Positions 1 through 8,272 of a stretch of DNA of 64,000 nt are shown here, one piece after another. Each line of letters starts with the position of its first letter. Position 1 is the stretch's first letter. Under the pieces are notes generated by a model that was not told the origin of the DNA, did not search any database, and saw only the letters and a list, made by a program, of their open reading frames with translations. The stretch is from assembly GCA_016210745.1 (NCBI GenBank), contig JACQTO010000142.1:19293-83292 (forward strand), in the 5' to 3' direction. Source of the stretch: Betaproteobacteria bacterium. Lineage in GTDB: Bacteria; Pseudomonadota; Gammaproteobacteria; Burkholderiales; SG8-39. The translations under genes and the position numbers were made by a program.

Positions 1-133
1 AGCCATTTTCAATCTCCCGATATTATTTAATGCTCTGGTGAAACGGTGCTATACATGGCGACGTAAATCGCGCCGCCGGTTGTTGGGGGTTGCGATCTCG
101 TATAAAAACCTAAGCCGTCCTGGTTTTGACCAT

Positions 134-182
134 AACCGCGCTTTCTGCACGGATGGCGTTTATCCGTGCAGAAAACGCGGTT
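134..182. terminator. Long hairpin downstream of the acyl-CoA dehydrogenase operon
   Basis: Two 20-base arms (134-153 and 163-182) are complementary with one mismatch around a 9-base loop. The hairpin lies beyond the last gene of the minus-strand operon. It has no clear U tract, so it may be a terminator, a 3'-end stabiliser or a REP-like palindrome. The rest of 1-243 shows no convincing gene. Confidence 0.4.
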
Positions 183-243
183 GGCGCGCGCAGCGCGCAA
201 GTCCGCTGGTGGCATGAAACAGGACTTAAGACTCCGCATATAG

Positions 244-1386
244 TTAATCGACTCCTCCGGCGCGGGCAAGACGCTGCAACTGGTGGGCGGTATTGCCGAA
301 CAGCGACTCGATCATTGTAAGCCGCTTGAAGTAATGGCCGCCGCTGTACTCCAGGGTCAAACCCATGCCGCCATGGAGTTGCGTCGCCTCCTGCCCGATG
401 AATCTGCAGGAGCTGCCGATCTGGGCCTTCGCGGCCGCCAGGCGCCTGCCTCGAAGTTCCGCATCGTCCTCCGCAACCGACATGGACGCGAGCATGGCCA
501 TGCTTCTGGCCTGTTCCAGCGCGATCAGCATATCCACCGCCCGATGCTGCAGAACCTGGAAGCTGCCGATCGGCACGCCGAACTGCCTGCGGTTCTTGAG
601 ATACTCGACCGTGAGTTCGTGCAACGCCGCCATGGCACCGAGCGCTTCGGCGCAGAGGGCGGCGATGGCCTCATCGACGACACGGGCAATGACCGGATAG
701 GCGCTCCCCGGTTCGCCCAGGACGTCCTCAGGGGATACGCGAACGCCGTGCAGTTGAATGTCGGCGGCGCGAAACCCATCCTGGGTTGCGTATCCGCGGC
801 GCGCAATGCCTTTCGCATCGCCGGCTACGAGGAAAAGCGTAATTCCGCCGGCGTCGCAACGCGAACCCGAAGTGCGGGCGCTGATGATGAGCTTATCGGC
901 CGAATCGCCGTGGAGGACGGCTGTTTTTTCTCCGTCCAGCGTCCAGCCTTTTTCATCGAGGCGAGCCGTCGTGGAAACGTCTGCGATTTCAAACCGGGAA
1001 TGTCGCTCGCTATGCGCAAAGGCCGAAGTCAAGCGTCCGTCCGCAATCTGCGGTACCAGCGTGCGGCGTTGGCTCGCACTGCCTGCAAGGCGCAGCAGGC
1101 CGCCCGCAAGCACGACCGTGGCAAGATAAGGTTCGAGCGTCAGTCCGCGGCCGAACGCTTCCATGACCAGCATGGTTTCAATGGGGCCGCCGCCGAGACC
1201 TCCTTCGGCTTCGTCAAATGGAATGCCCAGCAGTCCAAGCTCGGCATACTGGGCCCAAACCTCGCGATTCCATCCCCCCGGGCATTTCATGTGGCGGCCT
1301 CGCTGCTCGAAGGAATAGTTCTCCGCGATCCAGCGATCCACGCTGTCCTTGAGCATGCGTTGTTCTTCGGTAAGGTCGAAATTCAT
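244..1386 (-). CDS. Acyl-CoA dehydrogenase, short divergent subunit
   Basis: This 380-residue protein has the acyl-CoA dehydrogenase fold: an N-terminal helical domain from LTEEQRMLKDSVDRW, a middle beta domain around residues 120-220, and a C-terminal helical domain with YLKNRRQFGVPIGSFQ near residue 260. It should oxidise an acyl-CoA to the 2-enoyl-CoA with FAD. The classical C-terminal YEGT catalytic glutamate is not evident; the matching stretch reads ESLFGNTAHQ. It is the last gene of a five-gene operon and starts 2 bases after the preceding dehydrogenase stops. The pairing and atypical C-terminus resemble heteromeric (alpha2beta2) dehydrogenases of steroid and side-chain degradation. 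The substrate is unknown. The family is sure; the heteromer is inferred. Confidence 0.9.
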   Translation of the reverse strand: MNFDLTEEQRMLKDSVDRWIAENYSFEQRGRHMKCPGGWNREVWAQYAELGLLGIPFDEAEGGLGGGPIETMLVMEAFGRGLTLEPYLATVVLAGGLLRLAGSASQRRTLVPQIADGRLTSAFAHSERHSRFEIADVSTTARLDEKGWTLDGEKTAVLHGDSADKLIISARTSGSRCDAGGITLFLVAGDAKGIARRGYATQDGFRAADIQLHGVRVSPEDVLGEPGSAYPVIARVVDEAIAALCAEALGAMAALHELTVEYLKNRRQFGVPIGSFQVLQHRAVDMLIALEQARSMAMLASMSVAEDDAELRGRRLAAAKAQIGSSCRFIGQEATQLHGGMGLTLEYSGGHYFKRLTMIESLFGNTAHQLQRLARAGGVD

Positions 1387-1388
1387 TT

Positions 1389-2582
1389 CTAAAACCCGAG
1401 GATGGTCTTGGCGATTACGTTCTTCAGAATCTCGTTCGATCCGCCGAAGATCGAGAACTTGCGCCAGCCGAAGTAATTGGGCGCGATCCGGTCGGCCCAG
1501 TCCGAATGCGCCATGTCCTCGGGCGCCTCGGACCGATAGCGCATCGCGTGCGGCCCGGCTACCTCGAGCAGCAACTCGGTTGTCGCCTGCAGGATCTCGG
1601 TTCCCTTGATTTTGAGTATCGAAGACGCGGGATCGGGCTTGTCGCTGGGGCCGCGGCTTTTATCGGCGGCTATGACGCGAAGCAGCGTTATCTCCAGCGC
1701 CTTCAGTTCGACCTCGACCGCGGCAACTCTTTCTCTGAAACGCAGATCTTCCCAAAGCGGCCTGGCGCCGGACTGCTCGATCAGAGCCAGTTGCTTGATG
1801 CGGCGAATCCGCTCCTTTGACGTGCCCACCCTTGCCAGCCCCGTTCGCTCCTTGCCGAGCAGGAACTTGGCTATGTTCCATCCCTCGCCCGGCCGGCCGA
1901 CCAGATTCTCGACCGGGACCTTCACTTCTTCCAGAAACACTTCGTTGACATCCTGTCCGCCGTCGATCGTCGCGATGGGACGAACGGTGATCCCCGGGGT
2001 CTTCATGTCGATCAGCAGAAACGAGATGCCCTGCTGCTTTCTGGCTGCTGCCGGCTCGGTGCGCGCAAGGCAGAACATCCAGTCGGCAAATTGCGCGAAC
2101 GATGTCCACATCTTCTGCCCGTTGACCAGGTAGTGCTCGCCTGAAAGACGTGCGCTGGTCTTGAGCGCGGCAAGATCGGATCCGGCGCCGGGTTCCGAGA
2201 AGCCCTGGCACCACCAGTCGTCCAGATTGGCGGCACGAGGGAGAAAGCGCCTCTTCTGCGCCTCCGAGCCGAAAGCCGCGATGACCGGTCCGATCATGTT
2301 GACGTTGAAAGGCAAACATAGCGGCGCCGGCGCCTGCTGCAGTTCGTCGTCGAAGAAATAGTGCTGGACCGCGCTCCAGCCGGTGCCGCCCCACTCGAGC
2401 GGCCAGTGCGGCACGGCCCAGCCCTTGGCGTTCAGGGTCCGTTGCCAGGAGACGACTTCATCCTTGGTGAGTTGCCTCCCCTCGATCATCTTTGTTCTGA
2501 CCGCTTCCGGGAGTGCCCCCTGAATGAAGCTTCGCACTTCATCGCGAAAGGCCAGCTCTTCGGCAGTGAAACGCAGATCCAT
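1389..2582 (-). CDS. Acyl-CoA dehydrogenase, long divergent subunit
   Basis: This 397-residue protein is an acyl-CoA dehydrogenase. The FAD/substrate region includes WWCQGFSEPGAGSDLAALKT near residue 125 and GQKMWTSFAQFADWMFCLAR near 155. The C-terminal block reads FSIFGGSNEILKNVIAKTIL, where many family members have YEGTSEI, so the usual C-terminal glutamate is replaced by glycine. It lies 10 bases after the acyl-CoA synthetase and directly before the shorter dehydrogenase. The two probably form one oxidase complex acting on the CoA ester made by the neighbouring synthetase. The family call is firm; substrate and quaternary structure are inferred from context. Confidence 0.92.
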   Translation of the reverse strand: MDLRFTAEELAFRDEVRSFIQGALPEAVRTKMIEGRQLTKDEVVSWQRTLNAKGWAVPHWPLEWGGTGWSAVQHYFFDDELQQAPAPLCLPFNVNMIGPVIAAFGSEAQKRRFLPRAANLDDWWCQGFSEPGAGSDLAALKTSARLSGEHYLVNGQKMWTSFAQFADWMFCLARTEPAAARKQQGISFLLIDMKTPGITVRPIATIDGGQDVNEVFLEEVKVPVENLVGRPGEGWNIAKFLLGKERTGLARVGTSKERIRRIKQLALIEQSGARPLWEDLRFRERVAAVEVELKALEITLLRVIAADKSRGPSDKPDPASSILKIKGTEILQATTELLLEVAGPHAMRYRSEAPEDMAHSDWADRIAPNYFGWRKFSIFGGSNEILKNVIAKTILGF

Positions 2583-2592
2583 AGTCTTCTCG

Positions 2593-4140
2593 CTAGTGGC
2601 GCGACTTCGCGACTTCGACTGCCGGTCTTTCGCGCAGCTCGCGCTTCATGACCTTGCCGGATGAATTGCGCGGCAATTCGTCCACGAAGCTGATGTGCTT
2701 GGGCTTCTTGTAGCTGGCGATGAGCGGCCGGCAATGCTCGATCAACTTGTCCGGCGTGACCGACTGTCCCGGTTTCAGCTGAACGAACGCCATGACCGAT
2801 TCCCCGAATTCGGGATCCGCCACCCCGACGACCGCGGCCTCCGCGACCGCCGGGTGCTTGATCAGCGCAGTTTCCACCTCGCGGGAATAGATATTGAGGC
2901 CGCCGCTGATGATCATGTCTTTGAGACGGTCGACGAGGTAGAGAAATCCGTCTTCATCCAGTCTTCCCATATCGCCCGTACGCAGCCACCCGTCGACCAG
3001 CGTTTCAGCGGTTGCCTGGGGCTGGTTGTAGTACGCGCGCATGACGGAGAACTGGCCGGGTTTGCCGCTGCGCACCAGGATTTCGCCGTGTTCTCCCGGC
3101 GCCACATCCTTCAGGTCTGCGTCGACAATTCGGATTTCGACACCGGGCAAAGGACGGCCGACCGAATTGGCATGAGTAAATTGCTCCGCGGGTCGCAGGC
3201 AGGCGACGATGCCGGCTTCGGTCTGCGCATAAAAGCTGTAGATGCCGAGCTGCGGAAGCAGCTCGACCAGCCCAGCGGTCACTTCGGCCGGAAATGCCTC
3301 GCCGGTGGCATTCATGACCCGCAGCGTCTTGCAGGCCTGCGGCCGCCGCCGGATTTCGGGTATCAGCCTGCGTGCGATGGTCGGAACCAGGCCGACCACG
3401 GTTACCCTTTCGCGCTCGATCAAATCCAGCGCTTCCACGACGTCGAAATGCGGCATGATGACCATCGTGGAGCCGAGGCAGAACGCATTGCTGACCCGCC
3501 CCATGCCGGTGCGCAGAGCGATCTCGGTGGTCACCAGCGTCACGTCGTCGCTGCGCAGTCCGAATTCCAGCGCGTGCATGTAGCCTTGCCCGACCACGAT
3601 GTTGGAATGCGTCGAGATCACCCCCTTCGGGCGGCCCGTCGTGCCTGACGTATAGGCGATCACGCCGTCGTTGGGCTCCACGGGAAGCGAAATGGCCGCC
3701 GCCGGGGAGCCTCTGCCCAGAAACTCCTCGAAATCCCTTTCGCCCTCCCGAGACCCGCCGACGGCGATCAAGAGGGGATTGGCGAGGGCCGCTGCCGCCT
3801 TGCGCACCGATTGACGCATCTGGGGGTCGAAAAAAGTCGCGGCGGGCTTCGCGTCTTCGAAAATGAGTTCCCGCTCAGCCGATGTCAGGCGGCCGCTGAT
3901 CGGAACGAGCACGGCGCCCGCCTTCAGGACGCCGCCCATGATCCCTATCAATTCAATGCTGTTGGGCAGGCAAACGGCGATGCGATCCCCGACCTTGATA
4001 CCTTGCTTGACCAGGGCATCGGCGATCCGGTTGGTCAGGGCATCAAGTTCACGGAAGTTGATCCGCCGGTTTCCGCATATCACCGCCGGCCGCGCGGGAT
4101 AGCGTTTCGCATTGGATGCGAGTAATGCACCGGCCTTCAT
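2593..4140 (-). CDS. AMP-forming acyl-CoA synthetase (ANL superfamily)
   Basis: This 515-residue protein activates a carboxylic acid with ATP and CoA. Visible motifs are the P-loop-like YTSGTTGRPKGV near residue 182, the adenylate-binding segment around FYAQTEAG, the hinge region GWLRTGDMGRLDEDGFLYLV, and the C-terminal catalytic lysine region PRNSSGKVMKREL. Length is normal for medium/long-chain or aromatic acid CoA ligases. The start codon overlaps the stop of the DUF35 gene by 4 bases (ATGA), indicating translational coupling. It likely supplies the CoA thioester oxidised by the two downstream dehydrogenases and cleaved by the upstream thiolase. The substrate cannot be read from the sequence. 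Confidence 0.93.
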   Translation of the reverse strand: MKAGALLASNAKRYPARPAVICGNRRINFRELDALTNRIADALVKQGIKVGDRIAVCLPNSIELIGIMGGVLKAGAVLVPISGRLTSAERELIFEDAKPAATFFDPQMRQSVRKAAAALANPLLIAVGGSREGERDFEEFLGRGSPAAAISLPVEPNDGVIAYTSGTTGRPKGVISTHSNIVVGQGYMHALEFGLRSDDVTLVTTEIALRTGMGRVSNAFCLGSTMVIMPHFDVVEALDLIERERVTVVGLVPTIARRLIPEIRRRPQACKTLRVMNATGEAFPAEVTAGLVELLPQLGIYSFYAQTEAGIVACLRPAEQFTHANSVGRPLPGVEIRIVDADLKDVAPGEHGEILVRSGKPGQFSVMRAYYNQPQATAETLVDGWLRTGDMGRLDEDGFLYLVDRLKDMIISGGLNIYSREVETALIKHPAVAEAAVVGVADPEFGESVMAFVQLKPGQSVTPDKLIEHCRPLIASYKKPKHISFVDELPRNSSGKVMKRELRERPAVEVAKSRH

Positions 4141-4559
4141 GGCATGTTTCTGGGCTCGAAGGAAAATAGATTGATGTCGTCGGTCAATTTTTCCCAGGTT
4201 ACGCGCAAAGGCATGCCTATCTTGACGTTGGCTTCCGTGACGCCCGACAGGTTGCTGATGATGCGCACGCCTTCGTCCAGCTCCACCAAGCCGACCAGAT
4301 AGGGGCCCTTGTCCTCGAACCCCGCGGCAGGCACGTGGGTGACCGTATACGAATACAAGGTGCCGTTACCCGACACCTCTTTCCATTCGAGATTCGCCTT
4401 GCCGGTCTTCACACTCACCGCCCGCGGCCACCACTGATAGCATCGGGAGTCGGGGTCGTATTGGATAACCAATTTCTCTTGCTTGGCGGCATCCCAAAAA
4501 GGCTTGGTGATCACCGATGGTTTCGGGATATGGGTCGTTTTCGCGCGAATCGGATTCAT
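4137..4559 (-). CDS. DUF35 OB-fold protein, thiolase partner with degenerate zinc ribbon
   Basis: This 140-residue protein matches the DUF35 layout: an N-terminal helix (KPFWDAAKQEKLVIQYD), a short ribbon region, then an OB fold (GTLYSYTVTHVPAAGF, YLVGLVELDEGVRIISNL). Such proteins bind SCP2-type thiolases or aldolases and CoA esters. The ATG at 4559 is preceded by GGAGG with 7-base spacing, so it is preferred over an in-frame TTG two codons upstream. Family members usually carry four ribbon cysteines; here one cysteine remains (DSRCYQWWPRA), so zinc binding is probably lost. It lies between thiolase and synthetase in a tight operon, and complex formation with the thiolase is inferred. Confidence 0.88.
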   Translation of the reverse strand: MNPIRAKTTHIPKPSVITKPFWDAAKQEKLVIQYDPDSRCYQWWPRAVSVKTGKANLEWKEVSGNGTLYSYTVTHVPAAGFEDKGPYLVGLVELDEGVRIISNLSGVTEANVKIGMPLRVTWEKLTDDINLFSFEPRNMP

Positions 4560-4561
4560 GA

Positions 4562-5743
4562 TCAAGCCTCCAGAATGAGAACACAGCTGGTGCCCCAGTT
4601 GCGGCCGTAGGGGATGACGCCGATGCCGGTGACCATCGCATTGCCCGTCTTCTTCACTTGGCGTTGGCCGGCTTCACCGAACAACTGGCGTACGCCTTCG
4701 ACGAGGTTCAGGCCGCCACCGGCCAGACCGGGTTGCCCGGCGGAAATCTGCCCGCCGCCGGTATTGATCGGCAGCGTTCCTTTGTATGAGACATCGGTAT
4801 CGAGCAGGAACCGCGATCCTTCGCCGCGCGCGCAAAATCCGATCTGCTCCAGCTGGAGCATTTCGGCGATCAGAAAATCGTCATAGGGGTGGAACATGCA
4901 GATGTCCTTGGGCGATAGGCCCGCCTTGCGGAGCGCTTCCGGGCCGACCACGGAAAAACCCGACTCCGTAATATCCGGAGTCATGTTGGCGCAATCGAAA
5001 TTCGTGATCTCCGCGTAGGCGACCGGGTGCACCATCTTGTTCGCGCGCATTTTCTTTGCGCGACTCGTCGAGGTGATGATCAGGCCGTTGGCGCCATCGC
5101 AGTACATGACCGAATCCAGGAGCCGCAGCGGCGAGGACACCATGCGCGCCGTCAAATAATCCTCGACCGTGATCGGCACGCGATTCTTTTCGTAGGCGTT
5201 GGGGTTGAGCACGGCGCCATCGCGCTGGGCAACGGCGAGTTTCCCGAGCGCTTCGAACTTCAATTCGTATTTCTGCATGTAACGATGCATCAGCAGGCCG
5301 AACGCGCCGGGCGGGCCCTGAATTCCTGTCGGCTCGAAGAATTCGCTGCGATAACCGCCGTAGGATTGGCGCATGTGGGTGGAGGGCGCATCGGCGCTGA
5401 TCAGCATGACCGTCTCGCATAACCCGGCCTTGATGGCCGCCGCCGCACGCGCCACGCTGCCGGCAGCCGAACATCCGCCCAAGTCCGTGGTCTGCAGCCA
5501 GCGCGGGGTGAGGCCGAGATAGTCGACGCAGAAGTTCGAGTAAAACGGATTGGTGCATTCGCTCATCGGGACGGTCGTTGCGAATCCGTCGATGTCCTTT
5601 GGCGTCAATTGGGTCTTGCCGAGCAACTCGGCCGCCACTTGCGAGGCGAGTTCATAGGGCGACTTGCCGGAGCGCCGCTCGAGCTTGGTTTCGCCGTAGG
5701 CGATGATCGCAATGTCCTTGCTCTTCAGAAAATTGTCATTCAT
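4562..5743 (-). CDS. SCP2/Ltp-type thiolase or aldolase
   Basis: This 393-residue protein belongs to the lipid-transfer/SCP2 thiolase group. The nucleophilic cysteine lies in TTDLGGCSAAGS (about C91), a conserved histidine in FHPYDDFLIAEM, and the late glycine-rich block is NTGGGQISAGQPGLAGGG, where classical thiolases have GHP. The terminus GTSCVLILEA also differs from degradative thiolases. With a DUF35 partner directly downstream, the pair resembles thiolase/DUF35 complexes, including Ltp2-ChsH2 retro-aldolases of steroid side chains. It is first in the operon. GAGGA lies about 8 bases before the ATG. Thiolysis versus aldol cleavage cannot be decided here. Confidence 0.9.
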   Translation of the reverse strand: MNDNFLKSKDIAIIAYGETKLERRSGKSPYELASQVAAELLGKTQLTPKDIDGFATTVPMSECTNPFYSNFCVDYLGLTPRWLQTTDLGGCSAAGSVARAAAAIKAGLCETVMLISADAPSTHMRQSYGGYRSEFFEPTGIQGPPGAFGLLMHRYMQKYELKFEALGKLAVAQRDGAVLNPNAYEKNRVPITVEDYLTARMVSSPLRLLDSVMYCDGANGLIITSTSRAKKMRANKMVHPVAYAEITNFDCANMTPDITESGFSVVGPEALRKAGLSPKDICMFHPYDDFLIAEMLQLEQIGFCARGEGSRFLLDTDVSYKGTLPINTGGGQISAGQPGLAGGGLNLVEGVRQLFGEAGQRQVKKTGNAMVTGIGVIPYGRNWGTSCVLILEA

Positions 5744-5861
5744 TGACTGGGTTCCTCATGTTATTCGTTGTCGATTGCCGTATAGGGTGCGTTAAGTGGA
5801 AACCAAGGATGCTGGCATCTGTTCTGCGGCTGGGTGTGGAGCGGGGGTGCTCGGTAGGCTA

Positions 5862-7574
5862 TCAGATTATGCGTACCACCGCCTGCTTGGTGGTCAGGCT
5901 GAAGCACAGGTATTCGTAACGCCATCCGTATTCCGCGGCCGCTTCCTTGAAGGCGCGGAACTCATCCTCGCGCCAGTGCTCGTGCCCGAGATATTCGTCG
6001 AACACGATGACCGTTCCGGGGACGATTTGCCCGGCTAACTGCCCCAGTACGGTTCGTGTGGAGCTGTAGAGGTCGCAGTCGACGTTCATGAAGCGCACCG
6101 GAGCGGGGTGCTCTCGGATGAACTCCGGGAGCGTGTCCTCGAACCAGCCGTCATGCAGGGTGACATTGCCCGGCACCGTTGGGATAACGCCGTTGGTGGT
6201 GTAGCTTCCGCGCGGTTCCTGGTGCCAGTCCTCGGGAATGCCCTGGAAACTGTCGAAGCCGTGCACTTGCTGATTTGCCAGGGCTGCGATCTGGCGAATG
6301 GAGGCGCCGTAGCGCACGCCGAATTCCAGTACCAGCCCTTCCTTGCGCGCCGCTTCCATGCCGATCCGAAAGGCCTCGATCGGGCTGCCGATCATCGCGG
6401 GCAGCGGGTCGCTCGCAGATTTCATGTAGCGCCAGGCGTCGAGCCGGGCCCGATCCAATGCGCTGCCCTTTTCGGCAGCCTCCAAATGCCGGGCCGCGCC
6501 AGCCGCATCGCCTGATCGATCGAAGGATATGCCGAGAAAAAGCCGGGCCTCCGTGTTCTCGGGCTGCAGTGACACCACTCGCTCAAGACTCCGGATCGCG
6601 CCTTCGATGTCTCCGGCGCCTAGGAGCAGCGTGTGCAGATTGAAATGTGCCTCGGCGAAGTCGGGCTTCAGCTCCAAGGCCTTGCGCAGACTCGCAAGCG
6701 CCTCGTCCAGCCTGCCCGCGTCCTGAAGCGTCGTCGCCAGGTTATTGTGGATCTCGGCGCTGTCCGGACTGAACGCGAGCGCCGCCCGGTAGCTCTCGAT
6801 CGCCTCCTCCAATCTGCCCCAATCCTTGAGCGCATTGCCCAGGTTGTATCGAGCTGCGGCATAGTCGGGCCGGAGCGCGATCGCCTCTTGGTAGCTGGCA
6901 ACGGCTTCGTCCGATTTTCCCTGGTGTACGAGCGCCGCCCCGAGGTTGTTGTGTGCAACGGCATTGTTCGGATCGAGCGCGAGTGCGCGCCTGATGCTCG
7001 CTTCGGCCTCGTGCGCGCGGCCCTGATCGAGCAGAATGCGCCCGAGATTGTTGTGCGCCTCCGAGGAATCGGGCTTGAGCGCCACGGCTTTGCGAAAGCT
7101 CGCCTCCGCCTCGTCCAGCGTGCCCAGTACGGATAGCGCGACGCCCAGTCCGACGTGTGCATCGAAAAAATTCGGATTGATCGCGAGCGCGGCGCGGCAA
7201 TTCGCGAGCGCCTCGGCACTCCTTCCCAGGATCCCGAGAGCGGAGGCGAGGTTGACGTAATAGCTCGGATCGGAGCGCTTTCCGGCGATGGCTTTGCCTA
7301 TCAGTTCGACCGCCATATCGTGCAGGCCCGTCTGGTGAGCGACCAGTCCAAGCATATGCAGGGCATCCGAATGACCTGGCGCGACTCGGAGCGCCTGCTC
7401 GTAGTGGAATTGGGCCTGCTCGAAGCGTCCCGCTTTGTGGTGTTCGGTTCCGGCCCGAACCGCTGCGTCGGCAGCCCTGGTACCCGGCCTCGATGCAGTG
7501 CTTGTCAGGCAGCAATGCTTGTATTTCCTTCCGCTGCCGCAGGGGCAAGGATCATTACGGCCGATCTTTTGCAT
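5862..7574 (-). CDS. SEC-C motif / TPR / TylF-like methyltransferase fusion
   Basis: This 570-residue protein has three parts. Residues 6-23 are a SEC-C zinc motif (GRNDPCPCGSGRKYKHCC), residues about 35-385 are around ten TPR repeats of 34 residues (for example AHNNLGRILLDQGRAHEAEA), and residues about 395-570 are a class I methyltransferase-like domain (VLEFGVRYGASIRQIA, VHGFDSFQGIPEDW, RFMNVDCDLYSSTRTVL) like macrocin O-methyltransferase TylF. The SEC-C motif binds zinc and often mediates binding to ribosome- or translocase-associated proteins. The substrate is unknown; the TPRs could bind a protein or glycan target. It is monocistronic, with an Lrp gene upstream on the same strand. Confidence 0.85.
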   Translation of the reverse strand: MQKIGRNDPCPCGSGRKYKHCCLTSTASRPGTRAADAAVRAGTEHHKAGRFEQAQFHYEQALRVAPGHSDALHMLGLVAHQTGLHDMAVELIGKAIAGKRSDPSYYVNLASALGILGRSAEALANCRAALAINPNFFDAHVGLGVALSVLGTLDEAEASFRKAVALKPDSSEAHNNLGRILLDQGRAHEAEASIRRALALDPNNAVAHNNLGAALVHQGKSDEAVASYQEAIALRPDYAAARYNLGNALKDWGRLEEAIESYRAALAFSPDSAEIHNNLATTLQDAGRLDEALASLRKALELKPDFAEAHFNLHTLLLGAGDIEGAIRSLERVVSLQPENTEARLFLGISFDRSGDAAGAARHLEAAEKGSALDRARLDAWRYMKSASDPLPAMIGSPIEAFRIGMEAARKEGLVLEFGVRYGASIRQIAALANQQVHGFDSFQGIPEDWHQEPRGSYTTNGVIPTVPGNVTLHDGWFEDTLPEFIREHPAPVRFMNVDCDLYSSTRTVLGQLAGQIVPGTVIVFDEYLGHEHWREDEFRAFKEAAAEYGWRYEYLCFSLTTKQAVVRII

Positions 7575-7595
7575 GGCGATATACCGGCTCGTGCT

Positions 7596-8057
7596 TCAGT
7601 CGGCGTAGCTGACCGGCAGTTCCGTCGTGAATTTGATCTGCTCCATGGCGAAACTGGAACTCACGTCGAACAGGTCGACGCTCTGGATAAGCTTGCGGTA
7701 GACCGAATCGTAACCGGCGATGTCGGGCACCACGACGCGCAGCAAGTAATCGACCTCGCCGCTCATGCGGTAGAACTCCATCACTTCGGGAATCGCCGTT
7801 ACCGCGCGGTTGAAGCGTTCGAACCACGCTTGGTTGTGCTGATTGGTCTTGATGCTGACGAACACCGTTACCCCGACATTGAGCTTGCTCGCGTCCAGCA
7901 GAGCGACGCGCTTGCGGATAAAGCCATTTTCCTCCAGCTTCTGGATCCGGCGCCAGCAAGGCGTTTGCGACAGGTGGACGCGTTCGGCGATATCGGCGAC
8001 CGGTGTCGTCGCGTCGTGCTGCAGTATGCCAAGGATTCGTTTGTCGATCGCGTCCAT
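7596..8057 (-). CDS. Lrp/AsnC family transcriptional regulator
   Basis: This 153-residue protein has an N-terminal winged helix-turn-helix (MDAIDKRILGILQHDATT, then DIAERVHLSQTPCWRRIQKL) and a C-terminal RAM/AsnC ligand-binding domain (VMEFYRMSGEVDYLLRVVVP). The ATG at 8057 gives the canonical N-terminus; a TTG three codons upstream is less likely. It is divergent from the cysteine-synthase-like gene across a 215-base intergenic region, the common arrangement in which an Lrp-type regulator controls an adjacent amino-acid gene. It probably senses an amino acid, possibly cysteine or a related sulphur compound. That link is inferred from position only. Confidence 0.92.
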   Translation of the reverse strand: MDAIDKRILGILQHDATTPVADIAERVHLSQTPCWRRIQKLEENGFIRKRVALLDASKLNVGVTVFVSIKTNQHNQAWFERFNRAVTAIPEVMEFYRMSGEVDYLLRVVVPDIAGYDSVYRKLIQSVDLFDVSSSFAMEQIKFTTELPVSYAD

Positions 8058-8272
8058 AGTATACAATTCTCAAAAGTGTGCCTATCCAGGGAAAATTATT
8101 CCACAAAAGACCTACTTTTAGGCACGAAAAGCAAATTTTTCCTCGTCGCCGGCACCTAGACTAGTCGCCACGATCGGACCGATTCGCGGCACTGCGCCCT
8201 CGTGCGCAATTTTCGGGACGGTCTTGTCGGGAGGATTTTCGCAGGTTCTAACGCGAACAACAGAGGCATCGC

